64,000 nucleotides of DNA, from contig SUWW01000006.1 in the NCBI GenBank assembly GCA_015061285.1, positions 62,001 to 126,000 on the forward strand, given 5' to 3'. Both the position numbers and the translations under genes were made by a program. Shown piece after piece: positions 43,513 to 51,478 of the stretch (positions are counted from its first letter, which is position 1; each line of letters opens with the position of its first letter). The notes under the pieces were generated by a model. The model made no database searches and had not been told where the DNA came from. It saw only the letters and a list, made by a program, of their open reading frames with translations. The DNA is from Bacteroidales bacterium. GTDB taxonomy: Bacteria > Bacteroidota > Bacteroidia > Bacteroidales > Marinilabiliaceae.

Positions 43513-43977
43513 TTATACTGGTATGCCGTAACAATCTTTCATTGAGTCCATTATGAAAATGGACTGAACCTTGCTAATGTAGTCCAAGACGCCAACTTTA
43601 TTCAATATGAATTCTTGATACTCTTTCATGCCATTTACATACACTTTCATCATGAAATCGTACTCGCCGCTGGTGTTGTAACATTCCGAAACTTCGTTCC
43701 ATTCTTGCACTTTCTGTCGGAAGTTATCGGTAATTACTTTGTTGATGTTTTTTGTTGATATACAGCATATTACCATAAACCCCCTATTGAGTTTTTCCGC
43801 ATCGAGAATGGCAGAATATTGCTTGATGAATCCGTTGCGTTCAAGTTTGCGGAGACGCTCGAATGTAGGGGTGGGCGAGAGGTGTATTTTTTGTGCTAAC
43901 TCTTTTACTGTCAAACGACAATTCTCTTGCATTTTACGGAGAATAGTCAAGTCGATTTCGTCTAATGTGTACTTCAT
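43513..43977 (-). CDS. Lrp/AsnC-family transcriptional regulator
   Basis: 154 residues: an N-terminal helix-turn-helix (about 5-60; LDEIDLTILRKMQENCRLTVKELAQKIHLSPTPTFERLRKLERNGFI) and a C-terminal RAM ligand-binding domain (about 65-150; YNTSGEYDFMMKVYVNGM). It diverges from metY across a 267-bp gap holding three TAGAATATT elements and a palindrome, so control of methionine/cysteine synthesis by this protein is a good inference. The ligand is unknown. Confidence 0.92.
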   Translation of the reverse strand: MKYTLDEIDLTILRKMQENCRLTVKELAQKIHLSPTPTFERLRKLERNGFIKQYSAILDAEKLNRGFMVICCISTKNINKVITDNFRQKVQEWNEVSECYNTSGEYDFMMKVYVNGMKEYQEFILNKVGVLDYISKVQSIFIMDSMKDCYGIPV

Positions 43978-44244
43978 GATAACGCGATTTTAGTTCCTAT
44001 TGGCCAATATGACATTTGGTTTTTATTCTTCGCAAGTTAGAATATTTAGAACACAATTTTATTCTAAATAATCAGATTTGATAGGTAATCTTTATGTGTA
44101 ATATTCTATTGATGTATGTATATATGGTAATATAATCTATATATCTACTAAATTATGGTGTATAATTATAACTGTGCTCATCTTTGCAATGTTGAAAAAC
44201 GAGAAAAAAATAATAGAGTATAAACATTTAGAATATTACGTATT
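43978..44244. promoter_or_regulatory. Divergent lrp-metY regulatory region with three TAGAATATT copies
   Basis: TAGAATATT occurs at 44038-44046 (+), 44100-44108 (as AATATTCTA) and 44229-44237 (+, 8 bp before metY). A palindrome ATTTAGAA/TTCTAAAT with 10-bp spacer spans 44044-44069. These look like operator sites. No SAM riboswitch was recognised. Confidence 0.5.
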
Positions 44245-45534
44245 ATGGCACAGAAAAAATTACACTTTGAGACGCTTCAACTTCATGTTGGACAAGAGCA
44301 AGCTGATCCTGCAACCGATTCACGTGCAGTACCTATTTACCAAACCACTTCATATGTGTTCCATAATTCGCAGCATGCTGCCGATCGTTTTGGACTGCGT
44401 GATGCTGGTAATATTTATGGCCGATTGACAAATTCAACGCAAGCAGTTTTTGAGGAAAGAATAGCTGCACTTGAGGGTGGCGTAGCTGCATTGGCAGTGG
44501 CTTCTGGCGCTGCTGCTATCACCTATGCATTGCAAAATGTTGCACGCAATGGCGACCATATCATTGCTGCAAATAATCTTTATGGTGGTACGTATAACCT
44601 TATTGAGCACACTCTAAGTACGCAAGGCGTTGAAACGACTATAGTTAATCCGTCAAATTTCGATGAGGTGGAAAAGGCATTTCGCCAGAACACTAAAGCC
44701 GTTATAGTTGAAACATTTGGCAACCCTAATGGTGATATTACCGACATAGATAAAATTTCTGAAATAGCGCATAAGCACAATACCATCGTAATAGTCGATA
44801 ACACATTTGCAACGCCATATATCTATCGTCCACTTGAGCATGGTGCCGATGTGGTGGTTCATTCTGCAACGAAATTTATAGGCGGTCATGGTTCAACGCT
44901 TGGTGGCGTTATAATAGATGGTGGAAAATTTGATTGGAAAGCCAATGCAGACAAATATCCATCGCTTGGTCAACCCGATCCGAGTTATCATGGTGCCATA
45001 TTTGCCGATGTGGCTGGAGCTGCGGCTTTTGTTACTCGCATACGTGCCGTGATTTTGCGCGATACAGGAGCTTCTATTTCGCCAATCAGTGCGTGGCTTT
45101 TGCTCCAAAGTCTTGAAACGTTGTCACTCCGTGTCGAGCGTCATGTCTACAATGCGCTTAAGGTTATCAACTTTCTCAAGAATCATCCGAAAGTGGCAAA
45201 GGTTAATCACCCATCTATCGAAGGACGTCCCGACAACGCTCTATATAAACGATTGTTCCCCAATGGCGCTGGCTCAATATTTACATTTGAGGTAAAAGGA
45301 GGTCAGAATGAAGCGTGGAAGTTTATCGACAATTTGAAAATATTCTCGCTCCTTGCTAATGTAGCTGATGTCAAAAGCCTTGTTATTCACCCATATACGA
45401 CTACTCATAGCCAGCTATCAGAAAAAGAACTCGAGGAGCAGCATATTTATCCATCAACAATTCGATTAAGTATTGGTACCGAACATATCGATGATATTAT
45501 CGATGATCTGAGCCAAGCTTTAGATGCTATTTAG
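44245..45534 (+). CDS. metY: O-acetylhomoserine aminocarboxypropyltransferase (sulfhydrylase)
   Basis: 429 residues, the length of MetY rather than the roughly 380-400 of cystathionine gamma-synthase. This PLP enzyme makes homocysteine from O-acetylhomoserine and sulfide in the cytoplasm. Visible: FETLQLHVGQEQADPATDSRAVPIYQTTSY at the start, a PLP-binding ASGAAAITYAL stretch, VIVDNTFATPYIYRPLEHGADVVVHSATKFIGGHG (Schiff-base Lys) and SIGTEHIDDIIDDL at the end. It is followed 46 bp later by cysK. Upstream is a divergent Lrp-type regulator with likely operators. Confidence 0.93.
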   Translation: MAQKKLHFETLQLHVGQEQADPATDSRAVPIYQTTSYVFHNSQHAADRFGLRDAGNIYGRLTNSTQAVFEERIAALEGGVAALAVASGAAAITYALQNVARNGDHIIAANNLYGGTYNLIEHTLSTQGVETTIVNPSNFDEVEKAFRQNTKAVIVETFGNPNGDITDIDKISEIAHKHNTIVIVDNTFATPYIYRPLEHGADVVVHSATKFIGGHGSTLGGVIIDGGKFDWKANADKYPSLGQPDPSYHGAIFADVAGAAAFVTRIRAVILRDTGASISPISAWLLLQSLETLSLRVERHVYNALKVINFLKNHPKVAKVNHPSIEGRPDNALYKRLFPNGAGSIFTFEVKGGQNEAWKFIDNLKIFSLLANVADVKSLVIHPYTTTHSQLSEKELEEQHIYPSTIRLSIGTEHIDDIIDDLSQALDAI

Positions 45535-45536
45535 TG

Positions 45537-45544
45537 TATATTTG
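45537..45544 (+). promoter_or_regulatory. -7 box upstream of cysK
   Basis: TATATTTG matches TAnnTTTG, 36 bp before cysK and just after the metY stop; it would allow cysK transcription apart from metY. Confidence 0.35.
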
Positions 45545-45580
45545 TTGCATATTTGAACTAATCAAAAAAACAAATTTACT

Positions 45581-46528
45581 ATGGCAATAGCAAAACAATT
45601 GACGGATCTTGTTGGTAATACTCCGTTGCTACAACTAAATAAATATTCGGCACTTAAGAATATCACCAACGCCAATATTATAGCAAAACTTGAGTATTTC
45701 AATCCTGCTGGTAGTGTGAAAGATAGAATAGCTTTGGCTATGGTTGAGGATGCGGAAAAAAGAGGTGTACTAAAGCCAGGTGCAACTATCATAGAACCAA
45801 CAAGTGGCAATACTGGAGTTGGCCTCGCATTTGTGTCGGCTGTTAAGGGCTATAAGCTTATTATCACGATGCCAGATTCCATGAGCTTGGAGCGTCGCAA
45901 CTTGCTGAAAGCCTATGGCGCAAAGCTCGAACTAACTCCTGGTAAAGATGGAATGAAAGGGGCAATAGATAAAGCAAATGAATTGCGCAATTCAATTCCC
46001 AATTCGGTGATTCTCCAGCAATTTGAAAATCCTGCCAATCCTGCTATTCACGTCAAGACCACAGGTGAAGAAATATGGAGAGATACAGAAGGTAAGATCG
46101 ACATATTTGTAGCTGGTGTAGGTACTGGCGGTACGGTGAGTGGTGTTGGAAAAATACTCAAAGCAAAGAATCCTAATATTAAGATAGTGGCTGTTGAACC
46201 TACTTCGTCGCCAATGCTTTCGCAAGGTAAGGCTGGCCCTCATAAAATACAGGGTATTGGCGCCAATTTTGTGCCTGCTACATTCGATCGTTCGGTAGTC
46301 GATGAAATATTCACCGTCGAAAATGACGATGCTATTCGTACTGGACGCGAATTGGCGACAAATGAAGGATTGCTTGTGGGTATTTCATCAGGTGCAGCTG
46401 TTTATGCAGCGTCGCAAATCGCACAACGCCCAGAGAATAAAGGAAAAAATATAGTGGCACTCTTGCCTGACACTGGCGAACGTTATCTCTCAACGGTATT
46501 GTTCGCGTTCGAAGATTATCCTTTGTAA
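45581..46528 (+). CDS. cysK: Cysteine synthase A (O-acetylserine sulfhydrylase)
   Basis: 315 residues of the fold-type II PLP family. It makes cysteine from O-acetylserine and sulfide. Visible: [13 protein letters not shown] at the start, [23 protein letters not shown] (Schiff-base Lys), [24 protein letters not shown] (phosphate loop) and [11 protein letters not shown]. All core motifs are intact. Placed beside metY, it forms a sulfide-assimilation block. A bidirectional terminator separates it from the convergent TusA-type gene. Confidence 0.95.
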   Translation: MAIAKQLTDLVGNTPLLQLNKYSALKNITNANIIAKLEYFNPAGSVKDRIALAMVEDAEKRGVLKPGATIIEPTSGNTGVGLAFVSAVKGYKLIITMPDSMSLERRNLLKAYGAKLELTPGKDGMKGAIDKANELRNSIPNSVILQQFENPANPAIHVKTTGEEIWRDTEGKIDIFVAGVGTGGTVSGVGKILKAKNPNIKIVAVEPTSSPMLSQGKAGPHKIQGIGANFVPATFDRSVVDEIFTVENDDAIRTGRELATNEGLLVGISSGAAVYAASQIAQRPENKGKNIVALLPDTGERYLSTVLFAFEDYPL

Positions 46529-46551
46529 TTTCTTAGTGAGCTTATCTAATC

Positions 46552-46585
46552 AAAAATCCCGAGCAATTTCTCGGGATTTTTTTTT
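46552..46585. terminator. Bidirectional terminator between cysK and the tusA-like gene
   Basis: AAAAATCCCGAG (46552-46563) pairs with CTCGGGATTTTT (from 46570), with A-run on one side and T-run on the other. Confidence 0.88.
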
Positions 46586-46623
46586 GCTTGGTGTTTTTGA
46601 ATACGTTAGTAAAATAGATATAT

Positions 46624-46845
46624 CTATTTCTCAATTGTCAATTTATGCGTTGTGCCTTCAACATGTTCTATCGAAACGACATTGAACCCTTGTTCTTTGA
46701 CTGCAGTAGGCACGCTGTTGAGAGCTTCGCCTTCGCTAAGAAGCACTTCGAGTATGTCGCCTTTGGCGATTTGTGAGAGTTTGAGTTTTGTGCGTACAAG
46801 AGTCATTGGACAGTGTTCGCTTGTAATATCTAACGTGTATACCAT
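46624..46845 (-). CDS. TusA-family sulfur carrier protein
   Basis: 73 residues with the family CPxT signature (EHCPMTLVRTKLKL, Cys12), which carries the persulfide. The rest (ILEVLLSEGEALNSVPTAVKEQGF) fits the TusA/SirA fold. It is the last gene of a ThiF/MoeB-DsrE-TusA unit, so it probably moves sulfur between those partners. Confidence 0.9.
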   Translation of the reverse strand: MVYTLDITSEHCPMTLVRTKLKLSQIAKGDILEVLLSEGEALNSVPTAVKEQGFNVVSIEHVEGTTHKLTIEK

Positions 46846-46869
46846 ACTGAATATATATTTAGTGTGAAT

Positions 46870-47388
46870 TTATATAAAAATAGTTCTGCCACCTTCTGAA
46901 ATTTTTAGAAAAGAAGCGACTCCGAGCTCATCTTTCACTTCGTTGATGAAATCGTTTTTTTTCAATCCCAGAACGTGCATGGCCATTTCACAAGCATACA
47001 AATTTATTCCCAATGTTTTAGCGGCTTCTACAAGTTGTTCGAGCGTGGCAACATTGTTTTTGCTCATTAGTTTACGAAAAATCCAAGGTCCTATGCCGCA
47101 GAAGTTGAATCGCGAAGTTGGAGTGTTGGATAGTCCGCCCATCATTAAGCCAAATATTTTGGTTATGAAGTTGTTACCAATGGCTGCGCGACCATTCTCC
47201 TTTTTTATGGCATTGAGCCCCCAAAAGGTGAAAAATATGTTCACTTCGTAGCCCACGGCAGCTGCGCCAGTAGCTATGGTGAACGCTGCGGTTAATCTGT
47301 CGAATTCTCCACTGAAGGCTATTATCGATAGCTTTTTAGCATTGGTTATGTTTTGTGCTTCAATAGCTTGAATTGTATCGTTGTTCAT
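46870..47388 (-). CDS. DsrE/DsrF/DrsH-type sulfur-relay protein
   Basis: 172 residues of the DsrE/DsrF-like fold (KKLSIIAFSGEFDRLTAAFTIATGAAAVGYEVNIFFTFWGLNAI). The conserved Cys lies in INLYACEMAMHVLG, the position used for persulfide transfer in DsrE-type proteins. It sits between the E1-like enzyme and the TusA-like carrier, supporting sulfur trafficking. The acceptor is unknown. Confidence 0.85.
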   Translation of the reverse strand: MNNDTIQAIEAQNITNAKKLSIIAFSGEFDRLTAAFTIATGAAAVGYEVNIFFTFWGLNAIKKENGRAAIGNNFITKIFGLMMGGLSNTPTSRFNFCGIGPWIFRKLMSKNNVATLEQLVEAAKTLGINLYACEMAMHVLGLKKNDFINEVKDELGVASFLKISEGGRTIFI

Positions 47389-47403
47389 TGCCTGTAGTTG
47401 TTG

Positions 47404-48210
47404 TTATTTGTCGATTTTGCAAGTTGCTTGTTCGTAGTCGAAAAGATGTTTTATTGTTGGAGTTTTGCCGCAAATCTCACACGTCTCGCGTGGTGCAATA
47501 TTCATTTTTATGAAATTCATTGTCAATGCGTTGAATGTTAACAGTTTGTTGGTGAGGAGCTCGCCAACTCCAGTGATGTATTTGAGTGCTTCGGTGGCTT
47601 GTATAGTACCTAAAATGCCTACAACCGAACCGAGTACTCCTGCTTGCGAACATGTTGGTACAGAGCCTTGTGCTGGAGGCTCTTTGAACATGCAGCGGTA
47701 GCATGTAGAACCAGGTACATGTGTAAAGACTTGACCTTCGAATTGATTTATACTGCCCATGCAGTAAGGTTTATTGAGAAATACGCATGCATCGTTGACT
47801 AAAAACTTGGTAGGAAAATTGTCGGAACCTTCCACCACGAAGTCGTAATCTTTTATTATGTCGGTTATGGTGTCGGCTGCTACGAATGTGTTGTACGTAA
47901 CGACTCTTACATTAGGGTTTAGCCGATTGATTGCCTCACAAGCCGAATCGACTTTGGGGCGTCCGACGTTCGGTGTAGAATGTGCAATTTGGCGTTGAAG
48001 GTTCGATAGGTCAACCACATCGTTGTCGACAATGCCGAGCGTGCCTACGCCAGCTGCAGCCAAATAGAGCGCAACGGGGCTCCCGATGCCTCCCGCGCCA
48101 ATGAGTAAAACCTTGGCGTTCAGTATCTTCTCTTGTCCTTCAATGCCGATGTCTTTCAATAATATATGGCGGCTATATCGTTGTATTTCGTCTTCGCTGA
48201 AATCGTGCAT
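47404..48210 (-). CDS. ThiF/MoeB/HesA-type adenylyltransferase
   Basis: 268 residues, E1-like. It adenylates the C-terminal Gly-Gly of a sulfur-carrier protein. Visible: RYSRHILLKDIGIEGQEKI, the ATP loop LLIGAGGIGSPVALYLAAAGVG, DLSNLQRQ, the zinc ligands CYRC and CEIC, and the conserved Cys in PTCSQAGV. No ThiS, MoaD or other carrier with a GG end is encoded in this window, so the pathway (thiamine, molybdopterin, or direct sulfur transfer) is open. It heads an operon with DsrE- and TusA-type genes; the sequence supports sulfur activation linked to the adjacent metY-cysK block. Confidence 0.88.
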   Translation of the reverse strand: MHDFSEDEIQRYSRHILLKDIGIEGQEKILNAKVLLIGAGGIGSPVALYLAAAGVGTLGIVDNDVVDLSNLQRQIAHSTPNVGRPKVDSACEAINRLNPNVRVVTYNTFVAADTITDIIKDYDFVVEGSDNFPTKFLVNDACVFLNKPYCMGSINQFEGQVFTHVPGSTCYRCMFKEPPAQGSVPTCSQAGVLGSVVGILGTIQATEALKYITGVGELLTNKLLTFNALTMNFIKMNIAPRETCEICGKTPTIKHLFDYEQATCKIDK

Positions 48211-48241
48211 AAGTATGTATATATTTATAATATGTTAATAG

Positions 48242-49957
48242 TTAGTGAGTAATGATGGTTTTCATGCTTCTGCTTGTGCCATCGGTAGCTACAGCATTTA
48301 TTATGTATATGCCAGAATAAAGATCGTTGAAGTCGATGAAATAGAGGCTTTCTCCCTCAGCGTTGCAGGTGGAGATGAGGTGTCCTTCAATGTCGTAAAT
48401 TTTTATCGTTCTGAGGCCTTCGCTTTCAATCAGAATGCCATCTGTAGTTTTTCTATACGTGATGTCGTTGTGATGAGTGCTTGGCGAGAAATTGGTTACG
48501 GTGCCGTTGTCGCCTGGGTTTTGTGATTGGTTGTCGGATTTTAGTTCCGAGTATATTATGTCTATCATAGCAGCAAACCCAGTGTTGGCTTTCCATGCGC
48601 TTCCAATTAACCATTGAGCCTCATTTATTACATTGTCAGAAGCTACGAAAGCTGGTGTTACATATTCTTCGTCTTGAAGATTTTCAACTTTCACGTATAC
48701 ATATGCATCGTTAGTAGAAATTTTTATTGGTTCGTCGAAATTGAATTCGAGTATATTCTCATAGCGTTCATATTCTTTGCTGTCCGAGTCTATCACTTTG
48801 GTTAAGTATATGGCGCGTTGCGAGTTGGCAAAAGTTGGCTCAGCATCTTCGTCAGACGCTATGCCCATAGCTATAGTAGCTACGTTGGAACATGTAGCGT
48901 CATAAGTAGCAAATCGCATACTCCAAATTTCTATGCTATCAGCTTCTATGTCGATAGCTTGGCGGAGCTGAGAGAGGGTAGAGCTAAAAGTTTTTGAGGC
49001 TTCTTGCACATCACTATCGTTAGTGTAACTTTTGAACTGTTTGCATTCTCGCGAATCTGACGTTACAAAGTCGAGACCATCGAGCGAGGTTGTGCCTGAG
49101 CCATCGGGCGCAAGAGCCTCTGCAAGAGTGATGAACCTTTCGCCGTTGTCTTCGTCTGTTGCATTCCAAGCTTTTCCAAGCATCCAATAATACTCTATAA
49201 GTGCGTCAATAATGTCGCAATTGGCAGCGTTGCCTCCAGTGAGAGCACCAATTATTCTACCATCGTTGTCGGTTAATGCAGAGCCCGACGAACCTTTTTC
49301 AACGAGCCCAGAGTAGAATCCGTTCACGCGCCAGAAGTTCTCCTCGTAGTAGTTGTTGTCGTACAAGTCGTTTGTGCAGTTGGGTGTAATGTTTTCGGTT
49401 ACGGAAACTTTCTTGGCATCGCCTTTAGGATGGTGAAAGCATGTGTATGGACCAATGGGCGAAGTGTTAATCGACCATCCAGCCCAATAGGGACGGCAAG
49501 CTACAGATGGCGATTCGGACATGAGAAGCAGTGCCATATCTGCACGTTTGTCGTAGGCAATTATGGTAGCACCTTTTATTTTTTGAATTTCGTGGTTGCA
49601 TATTATTCCAGAGCACGTCGGCTCTTCATATCCAAAAAGAAACGTTATGTTGTCTTCGGAAATTGTGTTCGATTCGCTTGGTAAGTCACTCAGAATGTGA
49701 GCCGAAGTAAGTACATAAGGCTTGCGGTCGAGAGCTGTATTGTTGACAAGAGTGCCAGTGCCTAACTCTTGACCATTGACATAAATACGACATGTAGCGC
49801 GACTGATGTCGTTATGCTCTTCGTTGCAAATGGCTGGTATGTTGCACTGCAAAGCATCGTTGTAGGTCGAAGCCCACATGTCGCCATCTATATTTTGTGC
49901 ATATGTATTACTTACGATGATTGTGCAGAATATGTATGCGGTTAGACTCCTTTTCAT
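48242..49957 (-). CDS. Secreted trypsin-like serine protease with type IX sorting domain
   Basis: 571 residues. A signal peptide (about 1-20; AYIFCTIIVSNTYAQ) is followed by a chymotrypsin-fold protease (about 45-290) with a complete triad: H87 (LTSAHIL), D140 (DKRADMALLL) and S224 (GSSGSAL). The Cys content and GSSGSAL setting resemble lysyl endopeptidase-type enzymes. A second beta-rich domain spans about 330-480. The end (IKIYDIEGHLISTCNAEGE, then LYSGIYIINAVATDG) is a type IX secretion signal, so it is exported to the surface or medium. The ATG at 49957 gives the signal peptide; a longer start at 50044 is less likely. Divergent from the TlpA-like gene. Confidence 0.85.
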   Translation of the reverse strand: MKRSLTAYIFCTIIVSNTYAQNIDGDMWASTYNDALQCNIPAICNEEHNDISRATCRIYVNGQELGTGTLVNNTALDRKPYVLTSAHILSDLPSESNTISEDNITFLFGYEEPTCSGIICNHEIQKIKGATIIAYDKRADMALLLMSESPSVACRPYWAGWSINTSPIGPYTCFHHPKGDAKKVSVTENITPNCTNDLYDNNYYEENFWRVNGFYSGLVEKGSSGSALTDNDGRIIGALTGGNAANCDIIDALIEYYWMLGKAWNATDEDNGERFITLAEALAPDGSGTTSLDGLDFVTSDSRECKQFKSYTNDSDVQEASKTFSSTLSQLRQAIDIEADSIEIWSMRFATYDATCSNVATIAMGIASDEDAEPTFANSQRAIYLTKVIDSDSKEYERYENILEFNFDEPIKISTNDAYVYVKVENLQDEEYVTPAFVASDNVINEAQWLIGSAWKANTGFAAMIDIIYSELKSDNQSQNPGDNGTVTNFSPSTHHNDITYRKTTDGILIESEGLRTIKIYDIEGHLISTCNAEGESLYFIDFNDLYSGIYIINAVATDGTSRSMKTIITH

Positions 49958-50114
49958 GAGGCGTAATATTATTTCTGAGAACCGAATGCTAAAATAGTGC
50001 ATTATGTACACTCGTAATGATGCTAATGCTACGCCGATGCTCAATTTTTCAATTTTATGTTGCTAATTTCGCCAGCACTAAATGAGTATATATTATCTAC
50101 CAATTGATAAGCAA

Positions 50115-51224
50115 ATGAAAAAAACAATTTTGATGCTTGGCTTGGCGGCAGGTCTGTTGAGCGCATGTGACAACAAAGGCGTTGAAGGTGGCTACACCAT
50201 CAACGGATCAGCAGACGGAACAGCCGATGGCGATACTATTTTCTATGTTCGCATGGCGGGCTATTATAATTATATGCCTCTCGACACGGCTATTGTTACC
50301 GATGGCAAGTTCTTCTTCACAGGCAAACAAGAGGGCGCTGACTTGCGTTACATTGTAGCTATACACAATGGCGAAAATGTTGGCGAGGCTGAGGTCGTAG
50401 TAGAAAATACCAACTACGAAGTAACTATTTATGGCCGCAATAAGAAAGCTGACGTAAAAGGTGGTCAAGCTCAACAACTTTGGGAAAAGTTGAATAATTA
50501 TATGTCTGACATCCCCGAAGAGGTGTCGGAGAGCTATGCTAAGTTCAATAATCAAGCCTCCACCGACGATGAGCGTGCTGCTGCACAAGTTGTTCTTGAA
50601 GATTTCTCTCGCAGTCAAGCAGAATACGTAAAGAATTTCATCACCGACAATGCACCTTCGGCATTCAGCGATATGGTTCTTGGCTATTATTATGAAGCTT
50701 TCCAACAAGCAGAATTGAATGTCGATTCACTTGTCGATATTCTTGCAAAAGCTGGACATCCAACTGCTACAAGCATTGTAGAAGAACTCGAAGCTCAAAA
50801 GAAAACCGAAGTCGGAAGCACTTTTATCGATTTCGAAGCTGCCAAAACTAATGGCGAAATGTTGAAAATCTCGTCAGTTGTTGAGAATAACAAACTAACG
50901 CTTATTGATTTCTGGGCAAGTTGGTGCGCTCCTTGTCGTGCTGAATTACCCAATGTAGTTGAGGCGTATAATAAGTACCATTCTCAAGGACTTGAAATAG
51001 TTGGCGTGTCGCTTGATCATAGCAAAGATGCTTGGCTTGGTGCTATCGAGCAGCTCGGCCTAAAATGGCTGAATGTTAGCGATTTTGAAGGCGAAAAAGC
51101 TACACTCTACAAAGTGCGCACCATTCCATCTAATTTCCTCATCAATGCAAAAGGTGAAATCGTAGGAAAAAATTTGCGAGGTGAAGAGCTTGCTGCAAAA
51201 ATTGCCGAAGAACTCGCGAAGTAA
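50115..51224 (+). CDS. TlpA/ResA-like thiol-disulfide lipoprotein with DUF4369-like domain
   Basis: 369 residues. A lipobox signal (LLSACD, Cys about 15) is followed by an N-terminal DUF4369-like domain (about 20-120) and a C-terminal thioredoxin domain (about 235-368) with an intact active site WCAPC (C271, C274). It should reduce or isomerise disulfides in the periplasm. The gene at 30139-31266 has the same layout but lacks the first Cys. The ATG at 50115 gives the signal peptide; an upstream start at 50082 would add 11 residues. A terminator follows. Confidence 0.88.
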   Translation: MKKTILMLGLAAGLLSACDNKGVEGGYTINGSADGTADGDTIFYVRMAGYYNYMPLDTAIVTDGKFFFTGKQEGADLRYIVAIHNGENVGEAEVVVENTNYEVTIYGRNKKADVKGGQAQQLWEKLNNYMSDIPEEVSESYAKFNNQASTDDERAAAQVVLEDFSRSQAEYVKNFITDNAPSAFSDMVLGYYYEAFQQAELNVDSLVDILAKAGHPTATSIVEELEAQKKTEVGSTFIDFEAAKTNGEMLKISSVVENNKLTLIDFWASWCAPCRAELPNVVEAYNKYHSQGLEIVGVSLDHSKDAWLGAIEQLGLKWLNVSDFEGEKATLYKVRTIPSNFLINAKGEIVGKNLRGEELAAKIAEELAK

Positions 51225-51253
51225 ATATTGATTATACTTATTATAAGTATGTT

Positions 51254-51281
51254 TACCGGGCTGAAAAGCTCGGTTTTTTTA
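51254..51281 (+). terminator. Terminator after the TlpA-like gene
   Basis: CCGGGCT (51256-51262) pairs with AGCTCGG (51267-51273; one G-U), loop GAAA, then seven T residues. Confidence 0.85.
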
Positions 51282-51422
51282 TGCTTATGCATAAGTGTAT
51301 TGTATTGATAATTAGATATGTATGACGATAAATAGGCCGATTGTGCGAAATGTAATAAATATTGCATATTGTAAAAAAGAATTAAATATTACTCTTTCTA
51401 AATTATACATACATATAAACAA

Positions 51423-51430
51423 TACTTTTG
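51423..51430 (+). promoter_or_regulatory. -7 box upstream of pflB
   Basis: TACTTTTG matches TAnnTTTG, 48 bp before the pflB start. No clear TTTG is seen at the -33 position. Confidence 0.4.
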
Positions 51431-51478
51431 CGCCAAACTTATCAGAAAACAAGAACCTCAAAAAAACTCTGAAAAAAA

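Noticed and set aside
43978-44244. SAM riboswitch in the metY leader
   Set aside because: No conserved SAM-riboswitch core or terminator/anti-terminator pair could be found; operator repeats explain the region better.
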